64,000 bases of DNA. It comes from Winogradskyella alexanderae (lineage in GTDB: Bacteria; Bacteroidota; Bacteroidia; Flavobacteriales; Flavobacteriaceae). Shown here one piece after another: positions 43,959 through 52,743 of the stretch. Positions within the stretch are counted from its first letter, which is position 1, and each line of letters opens with the position of its first letter. The stretch is from assembly GCF_020166335.1 (NCBI RefSeq), contig NZ_JAIUJR010000002.1, positions 248,001 to 312,000 of the forward strand, read 5' to 3'. The notes beneath the pieces are model-generated. The model had not been told where the DNA came from. It worked only from the letters and a program-made list of their open reading frames with translations, and did not search any database. The position numbers and the translations under genes are program-made.

Positions 43959-45275
43959 TTAATTACCTGGCAATCTTTCAATTTTAGCACCAATAGCTCG
44001 TAGTCGATCATCTATATTCTCATAACCACGATCAATCTGCTCGATATTATGAATGATTGAAGTTCCTTTTGCAGAAAGCGCTGCAATTAGCAAGGAAATA
44101 CCTGCTCTAATATCTGGCGAAGTCATTGTAGTTGCCTTCAATGTAGATTTAAAATCATGACCAATGACAGTGGCTCTGTGCGGATCACAAAGAATTATTT
44201 TTGCTCCCATATCAATCAATTTATCAACAAAGAACAAACGACTTTCAAACATTTTTTGATGCACCAGCACTTCACCTCGAGCTTGAGTAGCTATTACCAA
44301 AACTATACTTAAAAGATCTGGCGTAAAGCCTGGCCAAGGTGCGTCTGCTATAGTTAGGATGGACCCATCAATGTAGTTCTGAATTTGATATCCATTCTTA
44401 TGCGCAGGAATATGTATGTCATCGCCTTGCTGCTCCACTGTTATTCCCAGTTTTCGAAAAACATTAGGTATTTGTCCTAAATCTTTCCAGCTTACATCCT
44501 TAATGGTAAGTTCACTTTTTGTCATTGCCGCTAAACCGATCCAACTTCCAATTTCAATCATATCAGGAAGCATGGTGTGTGTTGTACCGCCAAGACTTTT
44601 GACACCTTCAATAACCAACATATTGGAACCAATACCACTGATTTTGGCACCCATTCGGTTTAACATTCTACAGAGCTGTTGCAAATAAGGTTCACAAGCA
44701 GCATTATATATCGTTGTTTCCCCTTCGGCTAAAACAGCTGCCATGACAATATTTGCCGTACCTGTAACGGAGGCCTCATCTAGAAGCATAAAAGTTCCTT
44801 TGAGCTTTTCTGCCTCAACACCATAAAAATGATCTTCTCTGTTATATCTGAAGCTAGCACCTAGATTAATAAATCCTTCAAAATGGGTGTCCAGGCGTCT
44901 ACGACCAATTTTATCTCCACCTGGCTTTGGTATGTAACCTTTACCAAAACGTGCTAATAATGGCCCTACAATCATTATAGAACCTCGTAACCCACGTCCT
45001 TCTACCTTAAAATCATCAGACTCCAAATAGTCTAAATTGATATGTTCTGCCTTAAACGTATATGTGTTGCCATCTAGTTTATTAACCTCAACACCAAGGT
45101 TACTGAGTAATTTTATGAGTTTATTGACATCAACAATATCAGGTATATTATTAATAGTAATTGTTTCCGGAGTTAATAGAACTGCACACAATACCTGAAG
45201 CGCTTCATTTTTTGCACCTTGTGGCTTTATAGAACCCTTTAGTTGGTGGCCACCTTCTATTTTGAATGTACTCAT
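43959..45275 (-). CDS. murA: UDP-N-acetylglucosamine 1-carboxyvinyltransferase MurA (Asp active-site variant)
   Basis: 438 residues, full length. QGAKNEAL at 19-26 holds the substrate lysine. The active-site loop reads PKPGGDKIGRRRLD, with D121 where E. coli has Cys115, the residue attacked by fosfomycin. Cys-to-Asp enzymes are active but fosfomycin-insensitive in several bacteria. First committed step of peptidoglycan synthesis. Downstream of the DUF4290 gene by 5 nt. Confidence 0.95.
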   Translation of the reverse strand: MSTFKIEGGHQLKGSIKPQGAKNEALQVLCAVLLTPETITINNIPDIVDVNKLIKLLSNLGVEVNKLDGNTYTFKAEHINLDYLESDDFKVEGRGLRGSIMIVGPLLARFGKGYIPKPGGDKIGRRRLDTHFEGFINLGASFRYNREDHFYGVEAEKLKGTFMLLDEASVTGTANIVMAAVLAEGETTIYNAACEPYLQQLCRMLNRMGAKISGIGSNMLVIEGVKSLGGTTHTMLPDMIEIGSWIGLAAMTKSELTIKDVSWKDLGQIPNVFRKLGITVEQQGDDIHIPAHKNGYQIQNYIDGSILTIADAPWPGFTPDLLSIVLVIATQARGEVLVHQKMFESRLFFVDKLIDMGAKIILCDPHRATVIGHDFKSTLKATTMTSPDIRAGISLLIAALSAKGTSIIHNIEQIDRGYENIDDRLRAIGAKIERLPGN

Positions 45276-45280
45276 ACGTC

Positions 45281-45922
45281 TTAGTAACGTTTTCTACTGC
45301 TAGAATATTTCTTTTTGGATTTTTTACCACCTTTACTACCGTATTTAGACTTTGCACGCATTAAGCTCGCAGAATCAGATAGATCTTCCTCGCTGTTTTT
45401 AAGATTAATTTTTCCCTCCGATAATTCATAAAGATGGTCAAATATTACTGAATCCTCCACACTATCCTTATTCCAATTTAGGTAACATTTTTTCATATGG
45501 TTAGCGATTGTGTAAATTAAAGCATCCTTCATTTCACCATCGTCCCAAGTTCTGGCAACATCTATCATAGTTTTAATGTTGTTTCCATAGAAACGATACT
45601 TAGGATGATTTTGAGGGTATCTTAGAGGATCAGGGCTTGAGGAAAGCTCCTCTTTTGAAGGTTTTGGAAATGGGGAATCTGCATCCAACTCAAAGTCGGA
45701 CATTATAAATAGCTGATCCCATAATTTATGCTGAAAATCCGGCACATCCCTTAAGTGTGGCTGCAAATTGCCCATTACAGATATTATGGCCTTAGCAAGT
45801 TTATTTCGCTCTTCTTTTGTTTCGCGTGTTTTAGCATAGTTAATCATCTTTTGAAGATGACGCCCGTATTCCGGAATAATTAAATGCTCGCGTTCTGTGT
45901 TGTATTCTAAATCGTCAATCAA
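45281..45922 (-). CDS. DUF4290 domain-containing protein
   Basis: 213 residues if started at the TTG at 45922 (MIDDLEYNTEREHLIIPEYG). The longer frame to 45988 also begins with TTG and adds residues unlike the family. No ATG is available before HLQKMINYAK. The family is a helical protein of Bacteroidota, unknown function, regularly upstream of murA. The C-terminus is Lys/Ser/Gly-rich (KYGSKGGKKSKKKYSSSRKR), suggesting RNA or ribosome contact. Confidence 0.78.
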   Translation of the reverse strand: MIDDLEYNTEREHLIIPEYGRHLQKMINYAKTRETKEERNKLAKAIISVMGNLQPHLRDVPDFQHKLWDQLFIMSDFELDADSPFPKPSKEELSSSPDPLRYPQNHPKYRFYGNNIKTMIDVARTWDDGEMKDALIYTIANHMKKCYLNWNKDSVEDSVIFDHLYELSEGKINLKNSEEDLSDSASLMRAKSKYGSKGGKKSKKKYSSSRKRY

Positions 45923-46012
45923 AATAATAATAATGTGTAGTAAACATAAGCAAAACCCGTAGTCTTTAGGTTTTGTTGCAAAGTACAAAAAATAATGAAG
46001 CTTAAAAGGATT

Positions 46013-46306
46013 TTAAAGGGAAATTACACCTTCAATTTTTGTTGCAACCTCTTTGTATTTTGCAATTACACTATCAGGATTCTTCATTCTAACATTTACG
46101 GAAATACTTGTGTATTTACCATTTTTAGAAGTCCTAGTATTTATTACAGCGCCTAAATGATTAAAAAGCTCTTTGAGGTTATTGATTTTTTCAGTTTCAG
46201 AAATTACAATAAACTTATATAAATAGGTTGTTGGCCACATGGCCGTATCTTGGAGCTGTACTTTAAGTTTTTTATAAAATTCTTCCGAATTTCTAGACTC
46301 GTTCAT
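46013..46306 (-). CDS. DUF493 family protein
   Basis: 97 residues. TYLYKFIVISETEKINNLKELFN near 27-49 and SKNGKYTSISVNVRMKNPDSV near 60-80 fit the ferredoxin-like DUF493/YbeD family, sometimes linked to regulation of lipoate synthesis. First gene of a minus-strand set DUF493-DUF4290-murA; divergent from the 46398 gene. Confidence 0.85.
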   Translation of the reverse strand: MNESRNSEEFYKKLKVQLQDTAMWPTTYLYKFIVISETEKINNLKELFNHLGAVINTRTSKNGKYTSISVNVRMKNPDSVIAKYKEVATKIEGVISL

Positions 46307-46397
46307 ATCACAAATTTACGACTGCAAAGATACGCTTAACTTTGCATTTTTCTGTCTTATTTTTTATCACGATTTTTACTGCAAAAATATTGCCAAT

Positions 46398-46937
46398 TTG
46401 ACGCCAAAGAAAATTGTAATTACAGGTGGGCCAGGTACAGGTAAATCCTCAATTATTAAACACCTAAAAACAAGAGGATTTCTGTGCTATGATGAAATCT
46501 CAAGACAAGTCACACTTCAAGCTAGAAAAGATGGTATAGAACAATTGTTCTTAGCTAATCCACTATTATTTAGCAAAAAACTACTTGATGGCAGAAAACA
46601 ACAGTTCTTAGATGCTACAAACGAAACCAAAAATGTTGTTTTTTTAGATAGAGGACTACCTGACGTATTGGCTTATATGGATTTTATAGGTGATACTTAT
46701 CCGCATCATTTTGTGCAAACCTGCCAAAATCATATTTACGACTACATTTTTGTACTAGCGCCTTGGCAAGAAATTTTTACTTCAGATAGTGAACGCTACG
46801 AAAATTTTGAACAAGCAATAGACATTCATCACCATCTATTAAAGACTTATAAGCGATTTGGTTACCATTTAATTGATGTTCCTTTTGAATCTATAGAAAA
46901 ACGTTCGGATTTTGTTCTTGAGGTCTTAAATTTGTAG
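46398..46937 (+). CDS. P-loop ATPase/nucleotide kinase-like protein
   Basis: 179 residues. Walker A ITGGPGTGKSS at 8-18, Walker-B-like VVFLDRGLPDVLAYM near 80, followed by a lid region (WQEIFTSDSERYENFEQA). Related to the AAA_28/NadR-type small ATPases and deoxynucleoside-kinase-like proteins. Starts with TTG at 46398 directly before the P-loop; no usable ATG exists. Two nt before recQ. Substrate unknown. Confidence 0.8.
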   Translation: MTPKKIVITGGPGTGKSSIIKHLKTRGFLCYDEISRQVTLQARKDGIEQLFLANPLLFSKKLLDGRKQQFLDATNETKNVVFLDRGLPDVLAYMDFIGDTYPHHFVQTCQNHIYDYIFVLAPWQEIFTSDSERYENFEQAIDIHHHLLKTYKRFGYHLIDVPFESIEKRSDFVLEVLNL

Positions 46938-46939
46938 CA

Positions 46940-48835
46940 ATGCATTCAATTGAAGTTTTAGAGCGTTACTGGAATTATACTTCTTTTAAGCCTCTACAAG
47001 AAGATATCATAAACGCTGTCATTGACAATGAAGACACCTTTGCCCTACTACCAACAGGTGGAGGAAAATCAATTTGTTTTCAAATACCAGCCTTAATAAA
47101 AGATGGCACCTGTATTGTGGTATCACCATTAATTGCCTTAATGAAAGATCAGGTCAATGCCTTAAAGCAAAAAGGCATAAAAGCAATTGCTCTAACATCT
47201 GGCCTTTCGTATAAAGATTTGGATACCCTATTGGACAACTGCATTTATGGCAACTATAAATTTCTTTATCTATCACCAGAACGACTACAGCAACCATTGG
47301 TACAAGAGCGCATACAGCGTATGAAAGTTAATCTTATTGCTGTTGATGAAGCACACTGCATAAGCCAATGGGGAAATGATTTTAGGCCAGCTTACAAGAA
47401 TATTTCGGTTTTAAGGGATATTCACCCTCATGTTAATTGCATTGCGCTTACAGCAACTGCTAAATACGACATTGTAAGTGATATCATTAAAAATCTCGAT
47501 TTTGTTTCACCAAAAATATTCCAGGGATCATTTAACCGACAAAACATTGCTTATCAAGTTATACACACAGATGACAAGCTCTACCACTTGCAAAATCTAT
47601 TGAAAAAGCACGATGGCTCGGCCATAATCTATGTGAGAAACAGAAGAGCAACAACTGAAATCCATAATTTTTTAACTGCTAAAGGATTCTCCTCTACTTT
47701 TTATCATGGTGGCATTACAAACAAAGAAAAACAAGAGCGACTAGAGCAATGGACCAATAATCGTAAAAAAATCATGGTTGCTACTACAGCATTTGGTATG
47801 GGAATTGACAAGGCCAATGTAAAAACCGTAATACACTTCAATTTACCAGAAAGCTTAGAGAGTTATTACCAAGAAGCAGGTCGAGCTGGTCGTGACGGAA
47901 ATGATGCGTACGCCTATATTTTAAAGCAACATATTGACGAAGATCGTTTAAAAAACCAGTTCTTAAGTACCCTACCTTCAATTGATTATATTAAGTTGGT
48001 ATACAATAAACTCTGTAATTATTTTCAAATATCTTATGGTGAAGGTAAAAACACGCAACATCAATTCGATTTTAAAACGTTTTGCAGCACATATAGTCTC
48101 AATTCTAGTATTACTTATAATGTATTAATAGCATTGGACCGAAATGGTATTATAACACTAGCGCAGCAGTTTAATTTTAGAACAAAAATTCAGTTCTTAA
48201 TTAAAAGCGATCAGCTCTTTCACTATTTGGATAAGAACTTAAAGCTCAATACTTTGGTCAAAGTACTCTTGCGCACTTATGGCGGAATCTTTGATTACGA
48301 AACCAAAGTGAATCTTAATTTAGTAATCAAAAAGTCCGATTTAGACGAAAAGGAAGTTTTAAAACAACTTCAAATTTTAGAGAAAGATTCTATTATTAGC
48401 TTACAAATTGCGAATACCGATTCTGAAGTTATATTTTTGAAACCACGCGAAGACGATGTGACCATTAATCCCATTTCGAAAACTATTGCACTTCAACATA
48501 CGTTGAAACACCAGCAGATACAGGCAGTTATTGATTATATAAATAATGATAAAACGTGCAAAAACAAGCAACTTCTTTCATATTTCGGGGAAAAAATAGA
48601 GGTAAATTGTGGCAACTGTTCCGTATGCAGAGCAAATGAAACCGAAAAAGGTTTAGTTTCTAAGGACAACATTTCAGAACAAATTTTGGACGCTTTGAAT
48701 AAAGACGACTTAACATCTCGACAATTATTAAATCGAATCGATTGTACTGAAACACAATTATTTCAAAGTTTAACGGAACTTATAGAACTAAAAAAAATAG
48801 GAATTACAGAAACAAACACATATAAAAAAATATGA
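46940..48835 (+). CDS. recQ: RecQ-family ATP-dependent DNA helicase
   Basis: 631 residues. Q-motif region YTSFKPLQEDII, Walker A PTGGGKS at 38-44, DEAH box VDEAHCISQWGNDFRP near 135, ALTATA near 175, and motif VI QEAGRAGRDG near 315. The RQC zinc site is present but placed late: CKNKQLLSYFGEKIEVNCGNCSVC near 535-560. No HRDC domain is obvious. Unwinds 3'-5' in recombination repair. Overlaps fmt by 4 nt. Confidence 0.94.
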   Translation: MHSIEVLERYWNYTSFKPLQEDIINAVIDNEDTFALLPTGGGKSICFQIPALIKDGTCIVVSPLIALMKDQVNALKQKGIKAIALTSGLSYKDLDTLLDNCIYGNYKFLYLSPERLQQPLVQERIQRMKVNLIAVDEAHCISQWGNDFRPAYKNISVLRDIHPHVNCIALTATAKYDIVSDIIKNLDFVSPKIFQGSFNRQNIAYQVIHTDDKLYHLQNLLKKHDGSAIIYVRNRRATTEIHNFLTAKGFSSTFYHGGITNKEKQERLEQWTNNRKKIMVATTAFGMGIDKANVKTVIHFNLPESLESYYQEAGRAGRDGNDAYAYILKQHIDEDRLKNQFLSTLPSIDYIKLVYNKLCNYFQISYGEGKNTQHQFDFKTFCSTYSLNSSITYNVLIALDRNGIITLAQQFNFRTKIQFLIKSDQLFHYLDKNLKLNTLVKVLLRTYGGIFDYETKVNLNLVIKKSDLDEKEVLKQLQILEKDSIISLQIANTDSEVIFLKPREDDVTINPISKTIALQHTLKHQQIQAVIDYINNDKTCKNKQLLSYFGEKIEVNCGNCSVCRANETEKGLVSKDNISEQILDALNKDDLTSRQLLNRIDCTETQLFQSLTELIELKKIGITETNTYKKI

Positions 48836-49791
48836 CAACCAAGCGCAACTTGAGAATCGTATTCATGGGAACCCCAGATTTTGCAGTAGCAACGCTTAAG
48901 GCCCTGTTAGATCATAATTATAATATCGTAGGTGTTATAACAGCTCCTGACAAACCTGCTGGCAGAGGACGAAAGCTGAGAGCCTCAGCAGTAAAAGAGT
49001 TTGCGATAGAACATAATTTAAATGTGTTACAGCCAACTAACCTAAAAGCAGAAAACTTTGTAGAAGAACTAAAAGCACTAAATGCCAATTTACAAATTGT
49101 TGTAGCCTTCAGAATGCTACCAGAAGTTGTTTGGAAAATGCCCGAATTTGGGACCTTTAATTTACACGCTTCACTATTACCACAATATAGAGGTGCTGCA
49201 CCAATCCATTGGGCTATAATTAATGGTGAAACCGAAACAGGTGTTACAACCTTTTTTATAGATGAAAAAATTGATACTGGAGCGATTATCTTATCTGAAA
49301 AAATATCTATTGAGTCAAACACCACAGTTGGCGAATTACATGACGAGCTCATGATATTAGGAAGTAAACTGGTTATTAAAACTGTTAAACAGATTGAGCA
49401 AAATGAAGTTACGACCTCCATTCAACCTAAATCTAAACAACTCAAAACGGCTTACAAGCTAAATAAAGAGAATTGCAAGATTAATTGGAATGCATCCCTG
49501 TTACACATTTATAATAAAATTAGAGGATTAAACCCTTTCCCTGCAGCTTGGTGTTATTTAGACAATGATGATTCTGAACCTATGGCAATAAAACTATATG
49601 ATGTTGAAAAGTTAGAAAGAAAGCACAATTTAAGTGGAGGAACTATTGTTGTAGGCGAGAATAAACTAAAAGTTGCCTGTAGTGGTGGTTATATTTTAAT
49701 TAAAGAAATACAGTTGCCAGGAAAACGAAAAATGGATGTAAAATCGTTACTTAATGGGTTTCGGTTTTCAGAAAATGCAAAACTTCGTTAA
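48832..49791 (+). CDS. fmt: Methionyl-tRNA formyltransferase
   Basis: 319 residues. MGTPDFAVATLKALL at the N-terminus, formyl-tetrahydrofolate site LHASLLPQYRGAAPIHWAI near 110-128, and GETETGVTTFFIDEKIDTG just after, all typical; the C-terminal OB-like domain runs from about 205. Formylates initiator Met-tRNA. The start codon overlaps the recQ stop (ATGA). Confidence 0.96.
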   Translation: MTTKRNLRIVFMGTPDFAVATLKALLDHNYNIVGVITAPDKPAGRGRKLRASAVKEFAIEHNLNVLQPTNLKAENFVEELKALNANLQIVVAFRMLPEVVWKMPEFGTFNLHASLLPQYRGAAPIHWAIINGETETGVTTFFIDEKIDTGAIILSEKISIESNTTVGELHDELMILGSKLVIKTVKQIEQNEVTTSIQPKSKQLKTAYKLNKENCKINWNASLLHIYNKIRGLNPFPAAWCYLDNDDSEPMAIKLYDVEKLERKHNLSGGTIVVGENKLKVACSGGYILIKEIQLPGKRKMDVKSLLNGFRFSENAKLR

Positions 49792-49839
49792 GCCCTTATT
49801 GCCATTGGCTTAGTAAAAAATCCGACAAAACGCGTGGCT

Positions 49840-49871
49840 TTATTAACAAAAGGCTCAACTTATTAACAAAA
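49840..49871 (+). repeat. Short direct repeat upstream of the HU gene
   Basis: TTATTAACAAAA occurs at 49840-49851 and again at 49860-49871, two copies 20 bp apart (two helix turns), 24-55 bp upstream of the HU -33 element. It could be a protein-binding site; no further support. Confidence 0.4.
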
Positions 49872-49894
49872 ACGCCGTTTTCCCTTGCTATTAC

Positions 49895-49924
49895 TTGTGT
49901 AGCTTAATATTCCTCATAAATTTG
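49895..49924 (+). promoter_or_regulatory. Promoter of the HU gene
   Basis: -33 TTG at 49895-49897 and -7 TAAATTTG at 49917-49924, separated by 19 bp, a perfect Bacteroidota sigma-70-type promoter, giving a leader of about 55 nt before the HU start. Confidence 0.75.
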
Positions 49925-49986
49925 TGTACGGATTTTTAAAAAGTATTTTTAAAACCGAATTTTTAACAATTTAAAATTAAAATTTT

Positions 49987-50259
49987 ATGAACAAAACAGA
50001 TTTAATCAATGGTATGGCAGAGAATGCTGGTATCACTAAAGCTGCTGCTAAAAAGGCATTAGACTCTTTATTAATTGACATTGAGGGCGCATTACAAAAA
50101 GGTAACAGAGTTTCTTTAGTTGGTTTTGGTTCTTGGTCAGTATCTAGAAGAGCTGCAAGAGACGGAAGAAACCCACAAACTGGTAAAACAATCAAGATAA
50201 AAGCAAAAAATGTAGTAAAATTTAAGGCAGGTTCTGACTTAAATAGCGCTGTAAACTAA
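49987..50259 (+). CDS. HU-family DNA-binding protein
   Basis: 90 residues, the standard HU length. MNKTDLINGMAENAGITK at the N-terminus, GFGSWSVSRRAARDGRNPQTG near 47-67 with the DNA-clasping arm (RNPQTGK) and IKAKNVVKFKAGSDL at the end. Nucleoid architectural protein, expected to be highly expressed, in line with its consensus promoter and strong terminator. Confidence 0.95.
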   Translation: MNKTDLINGMAENAGITKAAAKKALDSLLIDIEGALQKGNRVSLVGFGSWSVSRRAARDGRNPQTGKTIKIKAKNVVKFKAGSDLNSAVN

Positions 50260-50276
50260 GATATTTTTCTTTTAGG

Positions 50277-50307
50277 AAAAAGCCTGCTGAAATAGCAGGC
50301 TTTTTTT
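50277..50307 (+). terminator. Rho-independent terminator of the HU gene
   Basis: Stem AAAAAGCCTGCT/AGCAGGCTTTTT with loop GAAAT (50289-50293) and a run of T, 18 nt after the HU stop. Confidence 0.92.
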
Positions 50308-50387
50308 GTTGACCTAAGTTTATAGTACCAAAGTTGTATAATTCACAAAAATACTCTAGATTAGATAATGTATTAATAACCAAACCA

Positions 50388-50939
50388 ATGAAACCGGAAA
50401 AAGGCAATTTACTCATTGCAGAACCATCTATAATTGGCGACTTATCCTTTAACCGTGCAGTGATTCTATTAGCAGATCACAATGCTCTGGGTTCGGTTGG
50501 CTTCATTTTAAATAAGCCATTAGAGTATAATTTAAAAGATTTGGTTGACGGTACGGAATCTGAATTCACAGTTTACAATGGTGGCCCTGTAGAACAGGAC
50601 AATCTATATTTTATACACAAATCACCAGAACTTATACCAAACAGCGTTGAGATTTCAAATGGTATTTTTTGGGGCGGTGATTTCAATGTGGTTTTAGATC
50701 TTATTAATTCAAATAAAATCTCTAAGAATGATATTCGATTCTTTTTAGGATATAGTGGTTGGGCAGAGCAACAACTAGATAACGAGCTAGAATCTAACGC
50801 CTGGCTAGTCTCCGAAAACATTTATGACAATGAGATTATTGCCAAAAGCTGTAATTCCTTTTGGCGTGAAAAGATGTTAGAACTCGGCGGCGAGTATAGT
50901 ATCTGGTCTAATGCACCAGAAAATCCGAGTTATAATTAA
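50388..50939 (+). CDS. YqgE/AlgH family protein
   Basis: 183 residues from the ATG at 50388 (MKPEKGNLLIAEPSIIGD); the frame is open 18 codons upstream to 50334, but family members start at this point. NRAVILLADHNALGSVGFILNKPL near 19-42 is diagnostic. Function still unclear in the family. The stop codon overlaps that of the convergent aminotransferase by 4 nt. Confidence 0.88.
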   Translation: MKPEKGNLLIAEPSIIGDLSFNRAVILLADHNALGSVGFILNKPLEYNLKDLVDGTESEFTVYNGGPVEQDNLYFIHKSPELIPNSVEISNGIFWGGDFNVVLDLINSNKISKNDIRFFLGYSGWAEQQLDNELESNAWLVSENIYDNEIIAKSCNSFWREKMLELGGEYSIWSNAPENPSYN

Positions 50940-51784
50940 AGTAATCTGAGTTTTGCGTTTATTTTAGTGATGACCAACTTGGCAAAGTCTGCACCGTATT
51001 CTTTTTTGCGGTATTTAGAAATAGGTTGAATACCAACAATTACATTGGTGATAAACATTTCATCTGCCTTTTGAAGTTCAAATGGTGAAATAGACGCTTC
51101 CTCTACAATAAGATTAACATCCTTGCGCAATACATCCAAAACTTGTTGACGCATAATGCCTTTTAAACAGCCATCTTCAAGTGGTGGTGTTTTAATACGA
51201 TCGCCTTTAACCAAAAAGAGATTACCATTTAAGGCTTCGATTATGCTCTTATTGGTATTAAAAATCAAACAATTATGAAAACCATTTTCTTTGGCATAAA
51301 TACTTCCCATAACCTGTATGGCTTTATTATTTGACTTTAAACCAGACAACAGCCCTGGTGCAACATAGTAATCCTTATACAGATCAACTTCATAAAAACT
51401 ATCGTCAATAGTGTAGAAAGGATTAGGATGCACTTCCGCAACTATATAATAATTGATATTGGCATCCTTTTTTGGCAAATACTTTCCACCTTCTCCTCTA
51501 TCTACATTAAGTCGCACGCGCGCAACTGCATTGCTTAAATTATTGGCCTCAACGGTTTTAAGGATTTCGTCCTCTAGAAATTCCATGGTAAAATTCATTG
51601 GAATATCCATTCGCATTATTCGCATGGAAGCCATTAACCTAAAATAGTGGTCTTCCCAAAAGAAGATCTTACTATTTACGACTTTGAGCGTTTCAAAAAG
51701 TGCATCGCCATACTTGTAACCACGATTTTCAGGGCTAAGTTTAGACTCGGAAAGAGAAACAAGTTCTCCATTAAAATTTACCAT
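50936..51784 (-). CDS. Class IV aminotransferase (BCAT / D-amino acid transaminase / ADC lyase family)
   Basis: 282 residues, fold-type IV PLP enzyme. GYKYGDALFETLKV near 22-35, the PLP lysine in GLKSNNKAIQ near 150, EALNGNLFLVKGD near 180 and TPPLEDGCLKGIMRQ near 192. The group includes branched-chain aminotransferase, D-alanine transaminase and aminodeoxychorismate lyase; the substrate is not decided. Single gene, tail-to-tail with yqgE. Confidence 0.86.
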   Translation of the reverse strand: MVNFNGELVSLSESKLSPENRGYKYGDALFETLKVVNSKIFFWEDHYFRLMASMRIMRMDIPMNFTMEFLEDEILKTVEANNLSNAVARVRLNVDRGEGGKYLPKKDANINYYIVAEVHPNPFYTIDDSFYEVDLYKDYYVAPGLLSGLKSNNKAIQVMGSIYAKENGFHNCLIFNTNKSIIEALNGNLFLVKGDRIKTPPLEDGCLKGIMRQQVLDVLRKDVNLIVEEASISPFELQKADEMFITNVIVGIQPISKYRKKEYGADFAKLVITKINAKLRLL

Positions 51785-51849
51785 AAAAAAAGTCCCGATT
51801 TATGTTAAAAAAATCGAGACAAAGATATAATAGAATAGTCAGTTACGTG

Positions 51850-52242
51850 TTAAGCAGAACCTAAAACTTGCTTTAGACTTGAGATTTGATTTTCCCACAA
51901 CATTTTTGCTTCATCTACCTCATCATCTTCGGCAAAATCCGTAACCATCAAGGAAACATCTTTAGTAATCTCATCTACTTGTATGCGCATTTCAAAGTAG
52001 TACGATGCACCATCTTCCTCATCGACCATCCATCTAAACTTAATACGTTCGCTACTTTTTTTACTCAATAATTTTGCACGCTCTTCTGAGCCGTCCCATA
52101 TGAATGTAAATAACTCACCACGCGAGTTAACATTATCTGCAAACCACTCGGAAAGTCCTGAAGGCGTAGAAATATATTGATATAATAAGGAGGGAGAAGC
52201 ATGAATTACAAACTCCATTTCAAATTTTTCTTTGTCGTCCAT
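51850..52242 (-). CDS. START-like/SRPBCC domain protein
   Basis: 130 residues, AHSA1-like helix-grip: KFEMEFVIHASPSLLYQYIST near 5-25, GLSEWFADNVNSRGELFTFIWDG near 29-51, and a long C-terminal helix ending QISSLKQVLG. Widely conserved single-copy family in Bacteroidota; ligand and role unknown. Acidic protein. Confidence 0.84.
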   Translation of the reverse strand: MDDKEKFEMEFVIHASPSLLYQYISTPSGLSEWFADNVNSRGELFTFIWDGSEERAKLLSKKSSERIKFRWMVDEEDGASYYFEMRIQVDEITKDVSLMVTDFAEDDEVDEAKMLWENQISSLKQVLGSA

Positions 52243-52327
52243 TTAAGGTAAGTATTATGTGCTCAATATATACATTTATGGTACAATTCAAAACTTTATT
52301 ATAAAATTATTTTTTTAGAATCTTCTG

Positions 52328-52358
52328 TTTGTTGTCGCAGAATTTGTTTTTATATTTG
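52328..52358 (+). promoter_or_regulatory. Promoter of tRNA-Met
   Basis: -33 TTTG at 52328-52331 and -7 TATATTTG at 52351-52358, separated by 19 bp, an exact match to the Bacteroidota promoter consensus, 13 nt upstream of the tRNA. Confidence 0.8.
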
Positions 52359-52371
52359 CACCCGCAATAAT

Positions 52372-52445
52372 GGCGAGGTAGCTCAGTTGGTTAGAGCGTC
52401 GGATTCATAACCCGGAGGTCTCGAGTTCAAATCTCGATCTCGCTA
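52372..52445 (+). tRNA. tRNA-Met (anticodon CAT)
   Basis: Cloverleaf read by eye: acceptor GGCGAGG/TCTCGCT (terminal G-T pairs at 1:72 and 7:66), D-stem GCTC/GAGC, anticodon loop TTCATAA (CAT), T-arm TCGAG-TTCAAAT-CTCGA, discriminator A at 52445. 74 nt, CCA not encoded. The anticodon stem has one A-C mismatch next to the loop. Unpaired 1:72 of initiators is absent, so an elongator Met (or, if modified, Ile) tRNA is likely. Confidence 0.95.
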
Positions 52446-52453
52446 CAGCAGTA

Positions 52454-52485
52454 AAAGCCCAGTACTAAATGTACAGGGTTTTTTT
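52454..52485 (+). terminator. Terminator after tRNA-Met
   Basis: Stem CCCAGTAC/GTACAGGG (one A-A mismatch) with loop TAAAT, flanked by AAAAG and a run of seven T. Confidence 0.75.
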
Positions 52486-52628
52486 ATGCGCCAATCGCAA
52501 ACGTGTTTGCTAGTGCAGGCTCACAAAAAAAATCCTATGCAACGCGAAGTGTTGAAGGGCTTTTACTATTGTACACTTTCTTAACACAGATTCACCGAAA
52601 CTAAATCCTCAAGTATTAAATCCATTGC

Positions 52629-52672
52629 ATGATTTTTGTCATTTCTTTTGCGCAAAGGTATTCCTAACTTTA
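52629..52672 (+). promoter_or_regulatory. Palindrome plus -7 box before the CBS gene
   Basis: ATGATTTTTGTCAT at 52629-52642 (half-sites ATGAT/GTCAT) and TAACTTTA at 52665-52672; the centre-to-T distance is 29.5 bp, the same as in five other promoters here. Confidence 0.7.
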
Positions 52673-52743
52673 TGCATTGCTGAAAAAGAGTAAGCTCTAA
52701 TTTGAAACTAAGTCAAAAAGTATTAATCCAAAAAAGAGTACTT

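Noticed and set aside
52372..52445. Possible attachment site of an integrated element at tRNA-Met
   Set aside because: No integrase and no repeated tRNA 3' end were seen downstream; the following genes are ordinary chromosomal ones.
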